Position numbers and translations under genes: made by a program
Notes under the pieces: model-generated
The model's database searches: none
The model's input: only the letters and a program-made list of their open reading frames with translations
Told to the model about the DNA's origin: nothing
Shown: piece after piece, positions 1-5,632 of the stretch
Position numbering within the stretch: the stretch's first letter is position 1
Layout: each line of letters opens with the position of its first letter
Assembly (NCBI GenBank): GCA_947488485.1
Contig: CANKZO010000153.1
Span: forward strand, 1 to 5,753
Origin: Opitutia bacterium
GTDB lineage: Bacteria; Verrucomicrobiota; Verrucomicrobiae; Opitutales; UBA953
DNA length: 5,753 nucleotides
Reading direction: 5' to 3'

Positions 1-212
1 TTTTCCTCGGTGAGGCGAGCTTCGCTCTTTATCTCGTCCAGCTTGTGACGATCCCGTGGTTCAAGGCCAACGCCATGGGCCTCGGACTCCGCCCGGCGGT
101 CGGACTGTGCTTCGTGGTGACGATCATGCTGGCCTGCTTGGTGCATGTCCTTGTCGAACGCCCGATGCGCCCGCTCGTCACCCGCTGGCTCACGGCCAAA
201 CCCATCGCATGA
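1..212 (+). CDS. Membrane acyltransferase, C-terminal end (acyltransferase-3 / OafA-like), partial
   Basis: Only the last 69 codons are present; the reading frame enters at base 3 and ends at TGA 210-212. Two hydrophobic stretches are visible, around residues 6-19 (ALYLVQLVTIPWF) and 36-57 (a long apolar helix rich in V, L, I and F). A short basic tail starting VERPMRPLV follows. An LGEASFALYLVQ-type segment followed by a last membrane helix ending in VERP is typical of the C-terminus of acyltransferase-3 (OafA/YrhL-like) integral membrane proteins, which O-acetylate or otherwise acylate surface sugars. The family is assigned from this tail only, so substrate and acyl donor are unknown. The stop codon overlaps the start of the next gene by 4 bp (ATGA at 209-212), which suggests one transcript and coupled translation with the sugar-nucleotide genes. 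The stop is normal, with no sign of truncation at this end. Confidence 0.75.
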   Translation, partial: FLGEASFALYLVQLVTIPWFKANAMGLGLRPAVGLCFVVTIMLACLVHVLVERPMRPLVTRWLTAKPIA

Positions 213-619
213 GCGTCCCCCTCGTCCAGCTCGTTGATATCCCGCAGCGTGGCGACGCCCGCGGCGCCTTGTCCGTCGCCGAGCTCGGCGGGGTGCTCCC
301 GTTCGCCGTCCGCCGCGTCTACTGGATCCACGGCACCAAGCCGGGCGTCAGCCGCGGCTTCCACGCCCACAAGCAGCTCCGCCAGCTCTGCGTCTGCGTA
401 GCCGGCTCCGTTCGCCTGAGCCTGTTCGATGGCCGCCGAGAAGAGAGCGTCGTCCTCGACTCCTCCGCCAAGGGCCTCCTCATCGGCCCGGGCCTCTGGC
501 GCGAGATGCATGACTTCTCCCCCCACTGCGTGCTGATGGTCTTCGCCGACGCCGAATACGACGAGGCTGACTACATCCGTGACCGCGACCAATTCATCCG
601 CCATGTCCATTCATCCTAG
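209..619 (+). CDS. fdtA: dTDP-4-keto-6-deoxyglucose 3,4-ketoisomerase (FdtA/QdtA family cupin)
   Basis: The 136-residue protein has the usual length for the stand-alone WxcM-like/FdtA/QdtA sugar 3,4-ketoisomerases. These small cupins move the keto group of dTDP-4-keto-6-deoxyglucose from C4 to C3 in the cytoplasm. Visible signatures are RRVYWI (35-40), the RGFHAHK block (49-55) with the paired histidines H52 and H54 expected at the active site, a [10 protein letters not shown] strand (66-75), and the C-terminal [12 protein letters not shown] (100-111) and YDEADYIRD (117-125) blocks. The start at 209 was chosen over an upstream in-frame ATG at 56. It gives the family's normal N-terminus and makes a 4-bp ATGA overlap with the preceding stop. 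No Shine-Dalgarno is visible, so translational coupling is likely. The acetyltransferase and aminotransferase next door support a role in a 3-acetamido-3,6-dideoxyhexose pathway. Whether the product is the galacto (Fuc3) or gluco (Qui3) form is not settled by sequence. Confidence 0.93.
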   Translation: MSVPLVQLVDIPQRGDARGALSVAELGGVLPFAVRRVYWIHGTKPGVSRGFHAHKQLRQLCVCVAGSVRLSLFDGRREESVVLDSSAKGLLIGPGLWREMHDFSPHCVLMVFADAEYDEADYIRDRDQFIRHVHSS

Positions 620-1058
620 TTCTGACGTGCAATCGAAACAGATCGGGGAAGGCACCCGGGTCTGGCAATACGTGGTGATCCTGCCCGGCGCCGTCATCGG
701 CCGCGACGGCAACATCTGCTCCCATTGCTTCATCGAGAACAAGGTCGTCGTGGGCGACCGCGTCACGGTCAAGTGCGGCGTCCAGCTCTGGGATGGCGTG
801 ACGCTCGAAGACGACGTCTTCGTCGGCCCGAACGCGACGTTCACCAACGACCGTGAGCCGCGCTCCCGCAATGCCGCGGCCACGCTGCTCCCGACCCTGG
901 TCAAGAAAGGCGCGTCCATCGGCGCGAATGCGACTATCCTTCCCGGACTCACCATCGGCGAAGGCGCCATGGTCGGTGCCGGCGCGGTCGTCACCAAGGA
1001 CGTCCCGCCGCGCACCCTCGTCGTGGGTAATCCCGCCCGCATCGTCCGCGCTCTCTGA
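603..1058 (+). CDS. fdtC: Left-handed beta-helix N-acetyltransferase (dTDP-3-amino-3,6-dideoxyhexose N-acetyltransferase, FdtC/QdtC-like)
   Basis: The 151-residue protein is built of hexapeptide repeats ([LIV]-G-x4 type), seen as IGEGTRVWQ (14-22), [11 protein letters not shown] (29-39), VVVGDRVTV (48-56), VFVGPNATF (72-80), ASIGANATI (104-112) and [15 protein letters not shown] (116-130). It closes with the family-typical TKDVPP (131-136) and VVGNPARIV (140-148). WQYVVI and CGVQLWDGV resemble the acetyltransferases of Fuc3NAc and Qui3NAc pathways, which use acetyl-CoA to acetylate the 3-amino group made by the neighbouring aminotransferase. The ATG at 603 gives the expected MSIHPSSDV start. 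An in-frame GTG at 579 would add eight atypical residues. Neither site has a good Shine-Dalgarno at normal spacing. The gene overlaps the ketoisomerase by 17 bp in another frame and ends one base before the aminotransferase start. The exact sugar acetylated is inferred from context. Confidence 0.88.
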   Translation: MSIHPSSDVQSKQIGEGTRVWQYVVILPGAVIGRDGNICSHCFIENKVVVGDRVTVKCGVQLWDGVTLEDDVFVGPNATFTNDREPRSRNAAATLLPTLVKKGASIGANATILPGLTIGEGAMVGAGAVVTKDVPPRTLVVGNPARIVRAL

Positions 1059-1059
1059 C

Positions 1060-2163
1060 ATGAACGTCCCGTTCCTAGACCTGAAGGCCATCAACGCCCG
1101 GCATGCCGCCGAACTGAAGGCCGCTGCGGCCCGCGTCATCGACTCGGGTTGGTATGTCCTCGGCGAAGAGGTGAAGGCCTTCGAGTCCGAGTTCGCCGCC
1201 TGGGTCGGCTCGCCCCACTGCGTCGGCACCTCCGACGGTCTCTCGGCGCTCATTCTCGCCCTCCGCGGCTGGAAGGAACTCGGCCTGCTCAAGGACGGCG
1301 ACGGCGTCGCCGTCCCGGCCAATACCTACATTGCCTCGATCCTCGCCATCACGGAGAACCGTCTCCGTCCGGTGCTCGTCGAGCCCGACGAAGATACCTG
1401 CAACCTCGGCGCGGGTAAGCTCGCGGCCGCGCTCACGCCGGACGTGAAGGCGGTCTTGGCGGTCCATCTCTACGGACAGCTGGCTGATATGCCGGCGATC
1501 GCCCAACTCTGCCGCGAGCGTGGCCTCCTCCTGCTCGAAGACGCCGCCCAGTCCCACGGCGCCCATATCGGTGGCGTGAAGGCCGGCGCTTGGGGCGATG
1601 CCGCGGCGTTCAGCTTCTATCCCGGCAAGAATCTCGGCGCCCTCGGCGACGCCGGCGCGTTGACCTGCAAGGATACGAAGCTCGCCGACATGGTCCGCGC
1701 GCTCCGCAACTACGGCTCGCACGAGAAATACAAGAACCTCGTCCAAGGCCCGAACGACCGTCTCGACGAACTGCAGGCGGCCTTGCTCCGCGTGAAGCTC
1801 AAGCATATCGACGCCGATAACGCCCGCCGCCAGGCGATCGCTGCACGTTACCGTCGCGAGATCAAGAACCCGGCCGTGCGCCTACCGTCCGTCCGCGCCG
1901 GCGAGGATTCGCACGTCTGGCACCTCTTCGTCGTCCGCGTCGCCGATCGCGCCGCCTTCCAGCAGCGCCTGCTCGACCGCGGCGTCCACACGTCCATCCA
2001 TTACCCAATCGCCCCGCACCATCAGCAGGCCTATGCGCAGTCGCTGGGCCACCTGAAGCTGCCGCTCACCGAAGCCCTGCACCGTGAAGTCGTCTCCTTG
2101 CCGGTCAGTCCGGTCATGACCGACGAGCAAGTGGCTTATGTGATCTCGGTGGTGAATGCGTAG
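1060..2163 (+). CDS. fdtB: PLP-dependent sugar aminotransferase (DegT/DnrJ/EryC1/StrS family, FdtB/QdtB-like)
   Basis: The 367-residue protein matches the length of sugar-nucleotide 3-aminotransferases of the DegT/DnrJ/EryC1/StrS family. It opens with [10 protein letters not shown] and has the early [12 protein letters not shown] segment (31-42). GTSDGLSAL (56-64) is the phosphate-binding region. VPANTY (85-90) and VHLYGQ (135-140) follow, then EDAAQSHGA (160-168) with D161 and Q164 near the cofactor. [17 protein letters not shown] (184-200) holds the PLP lysine, K190. RNYGSHEKY (216-224) and [10 protein letters not shown] (234-243) complete the fold. It should transfer an amino group, usually from glutamate, to C3 of the ketoisomerase product in the cytoplasm. 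The ATG begins one base after the acetyltransferase stop, so the three genes read as one operon. Larger in-frame starts upstream (from 853) lie inside the acetyltransferase gene and are rejected. All key residues I can check are present. Confidence 0.93.
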   Translation: MNVPFLDLKAINARHAAELKAAAARVIDSGWYVLGEEVKAFESEFAAWVGSPHCVGTSDGLSALILALRGWKELGLLKDGDGVAVPANTYIASILAITENRLRPVLVEPDEDTCNLGAGKLAAALTPDVKAVLAVHLYGQLADMPAIAQLCRERGLLLLEDAAQSHGAHIGGVKAGAWGDAAAFSFYPGKNLGALGDAGALTCKDTKLADMVRALRNYGSHEKYKNLVQGPNDRLDELQAALLRVKLKHIDADNARRQAIAARYRREIKNPAVRLPSVRAGEDSHVWHLFVVRVADRAAFQQRLLDRGVHTSIHYPIAPHHQQAYAQSLGHLKLPLTEALHREVVSLPVSPVMTDEQVAYVISVVNA

Positions 2164-2264
2164 CCAGAGGTGTTAGTTGATCTGATGATCAGTTGGCCGG
2201 AGGGCCAGATGTTCACGCTAACGAGAGGCTTAGTTGACCAGAGGCCCGGAGGCTCGGAAGTTAA

Positions 2265-2295
2265 GGTAGGGACAGCACCACGTGCTGTCCTAGCG
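2265..2295 (+). repeat. REP-like hairpin element, copy 1
   Basis: This 31-nt element begins GGTAG and ends TAGCG. Its core is GGACAGCAC (2270-2278), loop CAC (2279-2281), GTGCTGTCC (2282-2290), a perfect 9-bp stem. The stem is extended by a TA/TA pair across a single bulged G at 2269. A second copy with the same layout lies inverted at 2390-2420, and 24 of 31 positions agree after reverse complementing. The size, shape and paired inverted arrangement resemble REP/BIME elements, which are usually scattered between genes and mobilised by RAYT (IS200-like) transposases. No such transposase is in the window. The element could also slow or stop transcription or protect the mRNA 3' end. Confidence 0.7.
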
Positions 2296-2389
2296 GCATG
2301 TATACTTGGGGAGGACGCGATGGTGATCCCGTTCCTGTCCATTTAAAGTGTTAGTGGTTGGCGGATAGCGGTTGGGAACAAATCAAGGC

Positions 2390-2420
2390 GGCTAGGTCGG
2401 CACGCAGTGCCGACCCTACC
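2390..2420 (-). repeat. REP-like hairpin element, copy 2, inverted relative to copy 1
   Basis: Read on the - strand this begins GGTAG and ends TAGCC. On the + strand the core is GGTCGGCAC (2395-2403), loop GCA (2404-2406), GTGCCGACC (2407-2415), again a perfect 9-bp stem. It has a single bulged base (C2416) and a flanking TA pair (2393-2394 with 2417-2418), the mirror image of copy 1. Against copy 1 there are seven differences. Four of them form two compensating base-pair changes in the stem, two fall in the loop, and one is the last base. The same fold kept with changed bases argues that the structure, not only the sequence, has been maintained. Confidence 0.7.
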
Positions 2421-2483
2421 TCGATGCAGCCCTGGCCAACTGATCAACGGGTCAACTCGCGTTGCATCGTTCTGATCAACTGA

Positions 2484-2507
2484 GCCTCTGGGCCTCCGGG
2501 CCTCTTC
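2484..2507. repeat. Three tandem 8-bp units next to the GT25 gene end
   Basis: Three adjacent octamers read GCCTCTGG, GCCTCCGG and GCCTCTTC. The first two differ by one base and the third by two at its end. They lie 2 bp beyond the end of the family-25 glycosyltransferase gene and contain the right arm of the 14-bp inverted repeat. The array is short and may be simple slippage or part of the local repeat unit. Confidence 0.45.
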
Positions 2508-2509
2508 AA

Positions 2510-3253
2510 TCAGCCCCTCACCGCATCAAACAACCCATACCCGAAACGGCTGATTTCTTTCTTGGCGCGGGAGAGGAAGAGTTTCACGGCTTTGCCGAGC
2601 GGTCGGCCTTTCTTTTTATCCTGATAGCCGATGGTGCTGGTGGTGTGCGCGACGGGGGCGAGGACGACAGGCATCGGCCGGATGCCGCGGGTGCGCAGGC
2701 CGGTCTCCCACGGACGATCCAACGCGTGGTCGACCTGCTCGGTGATGGGGCGCATCGACTTGAGCAAGGTTTCGGCGGCGCGGCGGTTGACGACGTAGGC
2801 GGCGGAGGAGGTCGTGCGGGTCAGGTGCGCGACGAGCCGGTGGCCGCCGGCGAGCTCGCGCTTCTTCACAGGCAGGCCGGAGTGGAAGTTGAAGAGCTTC
2901 ACGAGGTCCCAGTCGTCTTTCTCCCCCAGCGCGCGCAATACTTCACTGCAGGCGGGGAGGACTTCGACGTCGTCCTCGAGGATCACGCACCACGGGGCGT
3001 CGGTCCGTAAGAAGGTCTCCATGGCCTTGAGGTGGCTCAGGTAGCAGCCGACTTCGCCGGCCCGCGGGGTGTCCAGGCGGTTGCGCCAGGCATAGGCGGA
3101 CATGTCGACGAGCTTCTCCCATTCGGGGACATCCTTCCCCATGACGGCGGACAGGCGTTCGAACGGCAGGCCCAGCGCCTCGAGGTTGGCGCGGATCGAG
3201 GCCATCCGTTCGACGTCACGGTCGAGGTTGATCACGTAGATGAGCGGGGCCAT
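2510..3253 (-). CDS. Glycosyltransferase family 25 (LPS/surface glycan transferase)
   Basis: The 247-residue protein begins MAPLIYVINLDRDVERM, the usual start of family-25 transferases. The next blocks are LPFERLSAV (29-37), GEVGCYLSHLKAM (66-78) and the metal- and donor-binding VILEDDVEVLP (90-100). Then come WDLVKLF (115-121), TSSAAYVVNRRAAETLL (148-164) and PITEQVDHAL (169-178), all in the expected order. Such enzymes transfer hexoses onto lipopolysaccharide or related glycans on the cytoplasmic side of the inner membrane; the sugar is not predictable here. The C-terminal tail is rich in lysine and arginine (213-237), which could favour membrane contact. The start at 3253 was preferred over an in-frame ATG at 3301 because it gives the canonical N-terminus. 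No Shine-Dalgarno is seen at either. It is the only gene here on the - strand, converging on the aminotransferase gene and diverging from the GT4 gene. Confidence 0.9.
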   Translation of the reverse strand: MAPLIYVINLDRDVERMASIRANLEALGLPFERLSAVMGKDVPEWEKLVDMSAYAWRNRLDTPRAGEVGCYLSHLKAMETFLRTDAPWCVILEDDVEVLPACSEVLRALGEKDDWDLVKLFNFHSGLPVKKRELAGGHRLVAHLTRTTSSAAYVVNRRAAETLLKSMRPITEQVDHALDRPWETGLRTRGIRPMPVVLAPVAHTTSTIGYQDKKKGRPLGKAVKLFLSRAKKEISRFGYGLFDAVRG

Positions 3254-3353
3254 CGGCGGGCATCGTTGCGAAGCCCCGGCATCTTTCAACCCGTTAGGCA
3301 TCGTGCTTTTGGTTCGTCACTTCGCCGCGGGTGCCATATCCCCGAAGCCAAGG
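3254..3353. promoter_or_regulatory. 100-bp divergent intergenic region, presumed site of two promoters
   Basis: This gap separates the starts of the - strand GT25 gene and the + strand GT4 gene, so it should hold promoters for both directions. I cannot point to a convincing -35/-10 pair on either strand. TTGAAA on the - strand (around 3284-3289) is only a weak -35 candidate. GGCATCGT occurs twice as a direct repeat (3259-3266 and 3297-3304), 38 bp apart, which may be chance. The role is inferred from gene orientation alone. Confidence 0.35.
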
Positions 3354-4616
3354 ATGAAGATACTGCACCTATCCAAGATGGATACCGGCGGCGGCGCGGC
3401 CGATGGCTTCGTCCGGATCCATCAGGCCCTGCTGGGCCAGGGAGTCGAATCCGTCGCCTATGTGCTGAAGCAGAAGCGCCGGGACGTGCCGATGGTGGCC
3501 GCGAAGGGCCTGCTCAATCCGTGGCAGAAACTGGTCTGGGGGCTGGGCCGGGCCTTCGCCAAGGTGAAGCGCTTCGGGGTCAAGCCGGTCGGGGTCTATG
3601 ATTTCGACGCGGAAGCGAACTTCCCGGCCGAGCCGATCATCCGGCATGCCCGCGCGCGTTCAGCGAAGTGGGACCTCGTCCTCGTCCATTGGTCCGGCGG
3701 CTTCGTCCGCCCGGAGACCATCCGCGAAATCGCCCAAGCCCTCGGCGCCCGCGTCGCCCTCTGGCAGGTCGACATGGCCCACGCCACGGGCGGCTGTCAT
3801 TCCAACCTCGGCTGTCAGAAATATCAGACCGGCTGCGGCGCATGCCCGTTACTATCCTCGTCCGACCCGCAGGATATCTCATCCGTCCAGGCGGCGCGCC
3901 GTGCCCAGCTCTGGAAGGAACTCGACGTCGCCATCCTCGCTCCGAGCGGCTGGTCCGCTCGCCAGGCGAAGGAGAGCTTCACGTTAGGCGGACGTGAACT
4001 CCGCACCTTCCCGATTCCGCTCGATCTCGCGGTGCTCCGCCCGGCCGACATGCTTTCCGCCCGCCAAGCGCTGGGCCTGCCAATCGAAGGCCGCATCGTG
4101 CTCGTCCGGGCGCTCGACCCGGGGCTGGTCTACAAAGGCTTCGGCCTGTTCCTCGAGGCGCTGAAGCAACTCGATGACCAAGGCGTGGCCTTGCACGTCG
4201 CCGTGATCGGCGACCGCGGCTTCCTGCCGGGCGGCTTCCGCCACGTGACCTTCACCGAACTCGGCCCGCAGCGCGGCGACGCCGCCTTGGCCCGCGCCTA
4301 TCAGGCGGCCGACTTCTTCGTGAGTCCGTCGACCAACGAGACCGGTCCGATGATGGCCGGCGAGGCGATGGCCTGCGGTCGTCCCCTCATCGCGTATCCG
4401 ATCGGCATCGCGCCCGACCTCGTCGACCAAGGACGGAACGGTACGCTCGTCGAGCCGGTCGGTGATGCCGCCGCCCTCGCCGCAGCGATCCGCGCCTACG
4501 CCGAGATGCCCGCGGCCGAGCTCGCCGCCCGCCAGCAGGCCGCCGCCGATTCCGCTGGGCGAATCTTCTCGGCCCGATACTTTGCGGAACAGGTCCAAGC
4601 CGTCCTGCGCCGATGA
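3354..4616 (+). CDS. GT4-type (GT-B fold) glycosyltransferase with a cysteine cluster
   Basis: The 420-residue protein starts MKILHLSKMDTGGGAADG, a typical first strand and glycine-rich loop of a GT-B transferase (residues 1-18). The C-terminal donor domain shows R252 and K261 (RALDPGLVYKGF), VAVIGDRG (282-289), ADFFVSPSTNETGP (319-332) and MAGEAMACGRPLIAYPIG (334-351). E329 and E337 form the E-x7-E motif of family 4. In the middle, residues 143-167 carry HATGGCHSN and four cysteines (148, 154, 161, 164) spaced C-x5-C-x6-C-x2-C. A similar block is known in some colanic-acid-type transferases. It probably adds one sugar of the repeat unit in the cytoplasm. An upstream in-frame ATG at 3240 would add 38 atypical residues and overlap the divergent gene, so 3354 is preferred. 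AAGG directly abuts the ATG, too close to act as a normal ribosome site. Its stop overlaps the next gene by 4 bp. Confidence 0.9.
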   Translation: MKILHLSKMDTGGGAADGFVRIHQALLGQGVESVAYVLKQKRRDVPMVAAKGLLNPWQKLVWGLGRAFAKVKRFGVKPVGVYDFDAEANFPAEPIIRHARARSAKWDLVLVHWSGGFVRPETIREIAQALGARVALWQVDMAHATGGCHSNLGCQKYQTGCGACPLLSSSDPQDISSVQAARRAQLWKELDVAILAPSGWSARQAKESFTLGGRELRTFPIPLDLAVLRPADMLSARQALGLPIEGRIVLVRALDPGLVYKGFGLFLEALKQLDDQGVALHVAVIGDRGFLPGGFRHVTFTELGPQRGDAALARAYQAADFFVSPSTNETGPMMAGEAMACGRPLIAYPIGIAPDLVDQGRNGTLVEPVGDAAALAAAIRAYAEMPAAELAARQQAAADSAGRIFSARYFAEQVQAVLRR

Positions 4617-5632
4617 GATACGCCTCCGTCTATTACCGCGATTACGCGGAGAACAGCCTGTTCACCCCGGGTGCCGGGGAGAACAACGGGGAGTTCTATC
4701 TGCCGTATGCCAAACTGCGCGAACGCTTCCTGGCCGCGGGGATCGAACTCAATACGCCGGACGTGAACGCCGGCCGCCCGATCGAGTTCGAGCTCCATAT
4801 CAATTGCCGCCGCCAGGATCCGTCCGCCCGCGCCTACGTCTACCTCTACGAGAACCCGCTCATCCGTCCGCTCAACCGCGACCGCGCCGCGCTCGCCCGT
4901 TACGCGAAGTGGTTCGCTTGGGACGGCGCCCTCCGCGACGACTCGCGCACGGTCTCGCTCCTCTATCCGAACCGTTTCGATACCGAGGGCTGGAACGGAC
5001 CGGAGAAGCGCCTGCTCTTCTGCGTGCTGGTCGCTTCCAACAAGGCGCTGACGGTCGTCGATCCGCGCGACCAATACCAGGCCCGCGTCCGGATCCTCGA
5101 TTGGTATGAGCGCCACGCGCCGGCCGACTTCCATCTCTTCGGTCGTGGCTGGGATCGCCCGGCCGCGCTGCCCGGCCGCTGGGGCCGTGTCCGCAATCAG
5201 CTGCGCAAGATCCTCGCCCGCTTCCTCCCCGCGAAGTCGCCCTACGCCACCTGGCGCGGCCCGGTCGACGATAAGATCGAACTGCTCACGCGCGCCCGCT
5301 TCTGCCTCGCGCACGAAAACTGTCGCGACCTCGAAGGATACGTGACCGAGAAGCTCTTCGACAGCTTCCGCGCCGGCTGCGTGCCGGTCTACGTGGGCCC
5401 GAAAGAGATCACGGAACTCGTCCCGGCAGGCTGCTTCATCGACGGCCGCGCTTACGAGACGCCGGCGGCGCTCGACGCCTTCCTGCGCACGATCGATGAC
5501 GCGGCCTACCGCGGCTACCAGGAGCGCATCCGCGCCTTCCTGCTTTCGGCGCAGGCCAAGCCTTTCTCGCAGGACCACTTCGCTGACGTCCTGGCCCGCG
5601 AGATCATCGCGGACCTGCCTGCCGCCCGATGA
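4613..5632 (+). CDS. Glycosyltransferase family 10 (alpha-fucosyltransferase-like)
   Basis: The 339-residue protein shows the conserved C-terminal donor domain of family 10. LLFCVLVASNKA (134-145) and FHLFGRGW (173-180) are followed by the hallmark ARFCLAHENCRD (228-239) and GYVTEKLFDSFRAGCVPVYVG (242-262), in which E246 and K247 match the nucleotide-binding VTEK pair. Family 10 enzymes usually transfer fucose from GDP-fucose in alpha-1,3 or alpha-1,4 linkage. The N-terminal half (acceptor domain, about 1-130) is much less conserved. It contains RRQDPSARAYVYLYENPLIRP (66-86), compatible with the acceptor side of the family. No GDP-fucose synthesis gene is in view, while a dTDP-sugar pathway is, so the donor is uncertain. 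The ATG overlaps the preceding stop (ATGA, 4613-4616) and its own stop overlaps the next start. This gives a tightly coupled three-gene run without Shine-Dalgarno sites. Confidence 0.88.
   Translation: MRYASVYYRDYAENSLFTPGAGENNGEFYLPYAKLRERFLAAGIELNTPDVNAGRPIEFELHINCRRQDPSARAYVYLYENPLIRPLNRDRAALARYAKWFAWDGALRDDSRTVSLLYPNRFDTEGWNGPEKRLLFCVLVASNKALTVVDPRDQYQARVRILDWYERHAPADFHLFGRGWDRPAALPGRWGRVRNQLRKILARFLPAKSPYATWRGPVDDKIELLTRARFCLAHENCRDLEGYVTEKLFDSFRAGCVPVYVGPKEITELVPAGCFIDGRAYETPAALDAFLRTIDDAAYRGYQERIRAFLLSAQAKPFSQDHFADVLAREIIADLPAAR

Larger units (their letters stand above)
2186..2446. repeat. 13-bp perfect inverted repeat (arms 2186-2198 and 2434-2446)
   Basis: The left arm is TGATCAGTTGGCC and the right arm is GGCCAACTGATCA, an exact 13-bp reverse complement that stops at mismatches on both sides. 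The arms lie outside the two REP-like hairpins, so they bracket them. No target-site duplication or transposase is evident, and the arms do not sit at the outer edges of the repeat region. I therefore do not call it an insertion sequence. Confidence 0.65.
2240..2505. repeat. 14-bp perfect inverted repeat (arms 2240-2253 and 2492-2505)
   Basis: The left arm is AGAGGCCCGGAGGC and the right arm is GCCTCCGGGCCTCT, an exact 14-bp reverse complement. This pair crosses the 13-bp pair instead of nesting with it, because the left-to-right order is A, B, then A', B'. The region therefore cannot fold as one simple long hairpin and looks like an assembly of separate repeat units. The right arm ends 4 bp from the stop codon of the - strand glycosyltransferase gene. 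Confidence 0.65.
2164..2509. other. 346-bp non-coding region with a mosaic of inverted repeats between converging genes
   Basis: No convincing gene lies here. The region separates the aminotransferase stop from the end of the oppositely oriented family-25 glycosyltransferase gene. It contains two 31-nt hairpin elements in opposite orientation (2265-2295, 2390-2420), a 13-bp inverted repeat (2186-2198 with 2434-2446), a 14-bp inverted repeat (2240-2253 with 2492-2505), and an 8-bp tandem run next to the GT25 stop. Variants of AGTTGAYC recur on both strands, for example at 2175-2182, 2232-2239, 2449-2456 and 2473-2480, and TTAGTTGA occurs twice (2173-2180, 2230-2237). A small hairpin, TGGCC-GGAG-GGCCA, sits at 2194-2207. 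The middle part, 2296-2389, shows no structure I can name. The hairpins may help end transcription from both sides, but none is followed by a T-tract. Confidence 0.8.

Noticed and set aside
594..1322. Long - strand open frames opposite the acetyltransferase and aminotransferase (594-1322 and 1075-1806)
   Set aside because: They lie antisense to proteins with full motif sets and encode compositionally biased sequence. High G/C at third positions explains the lack of stops.
2270..2290. Hairpin as a classical rho-independent terminator
   Set aside because: The stem is suitable, but no T-tract follows on either strand for this hairpin or the one at 2395-2415. A role in termination remains possible but not by the standard pattern.
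2136..2342. 68-codon - strand open frame spanning the repeat region
   Set aside because: It runs through the hairpin repeat and into the aminotransferase 3' end, with no family resemblance and no ribosome site.
2186..2446. Insertion sequence or MITE bounded by the 13-bp inverted repeat
   Set aside because: There is no transposase, no target duplication at the arm edges, and the other repeats cross these boundaries rather than nesting within them.
3240..3353. N-terminal extension of the GT4 protein from an ATG at 3240
   Set aside because: The extra 38 residues are unlike any GT-B N-terminus and would overlap the start of the divergent GT25 gene. The ATG at 3354 begins the canonical first beta-strand.
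2462..3601. Two + strand open frames (2462-3010, 3032-3601) opposite or overlapping the GT25 and GT4 genes
   Set aside because: They lie antisense to or out of frame with strongly supported glycosyltransferases, and their products lack recognisable motifs.
4496..5578. 360-codon open frame on the - strand opposite the GT10 gene
   Set aside because: It is a shadow of GC-rich coding sequence. The + strand frame has clear GT10 motifs, while this frame gives a low-complexity Arg/Ala/Glu/Val product with no recognisable domain.
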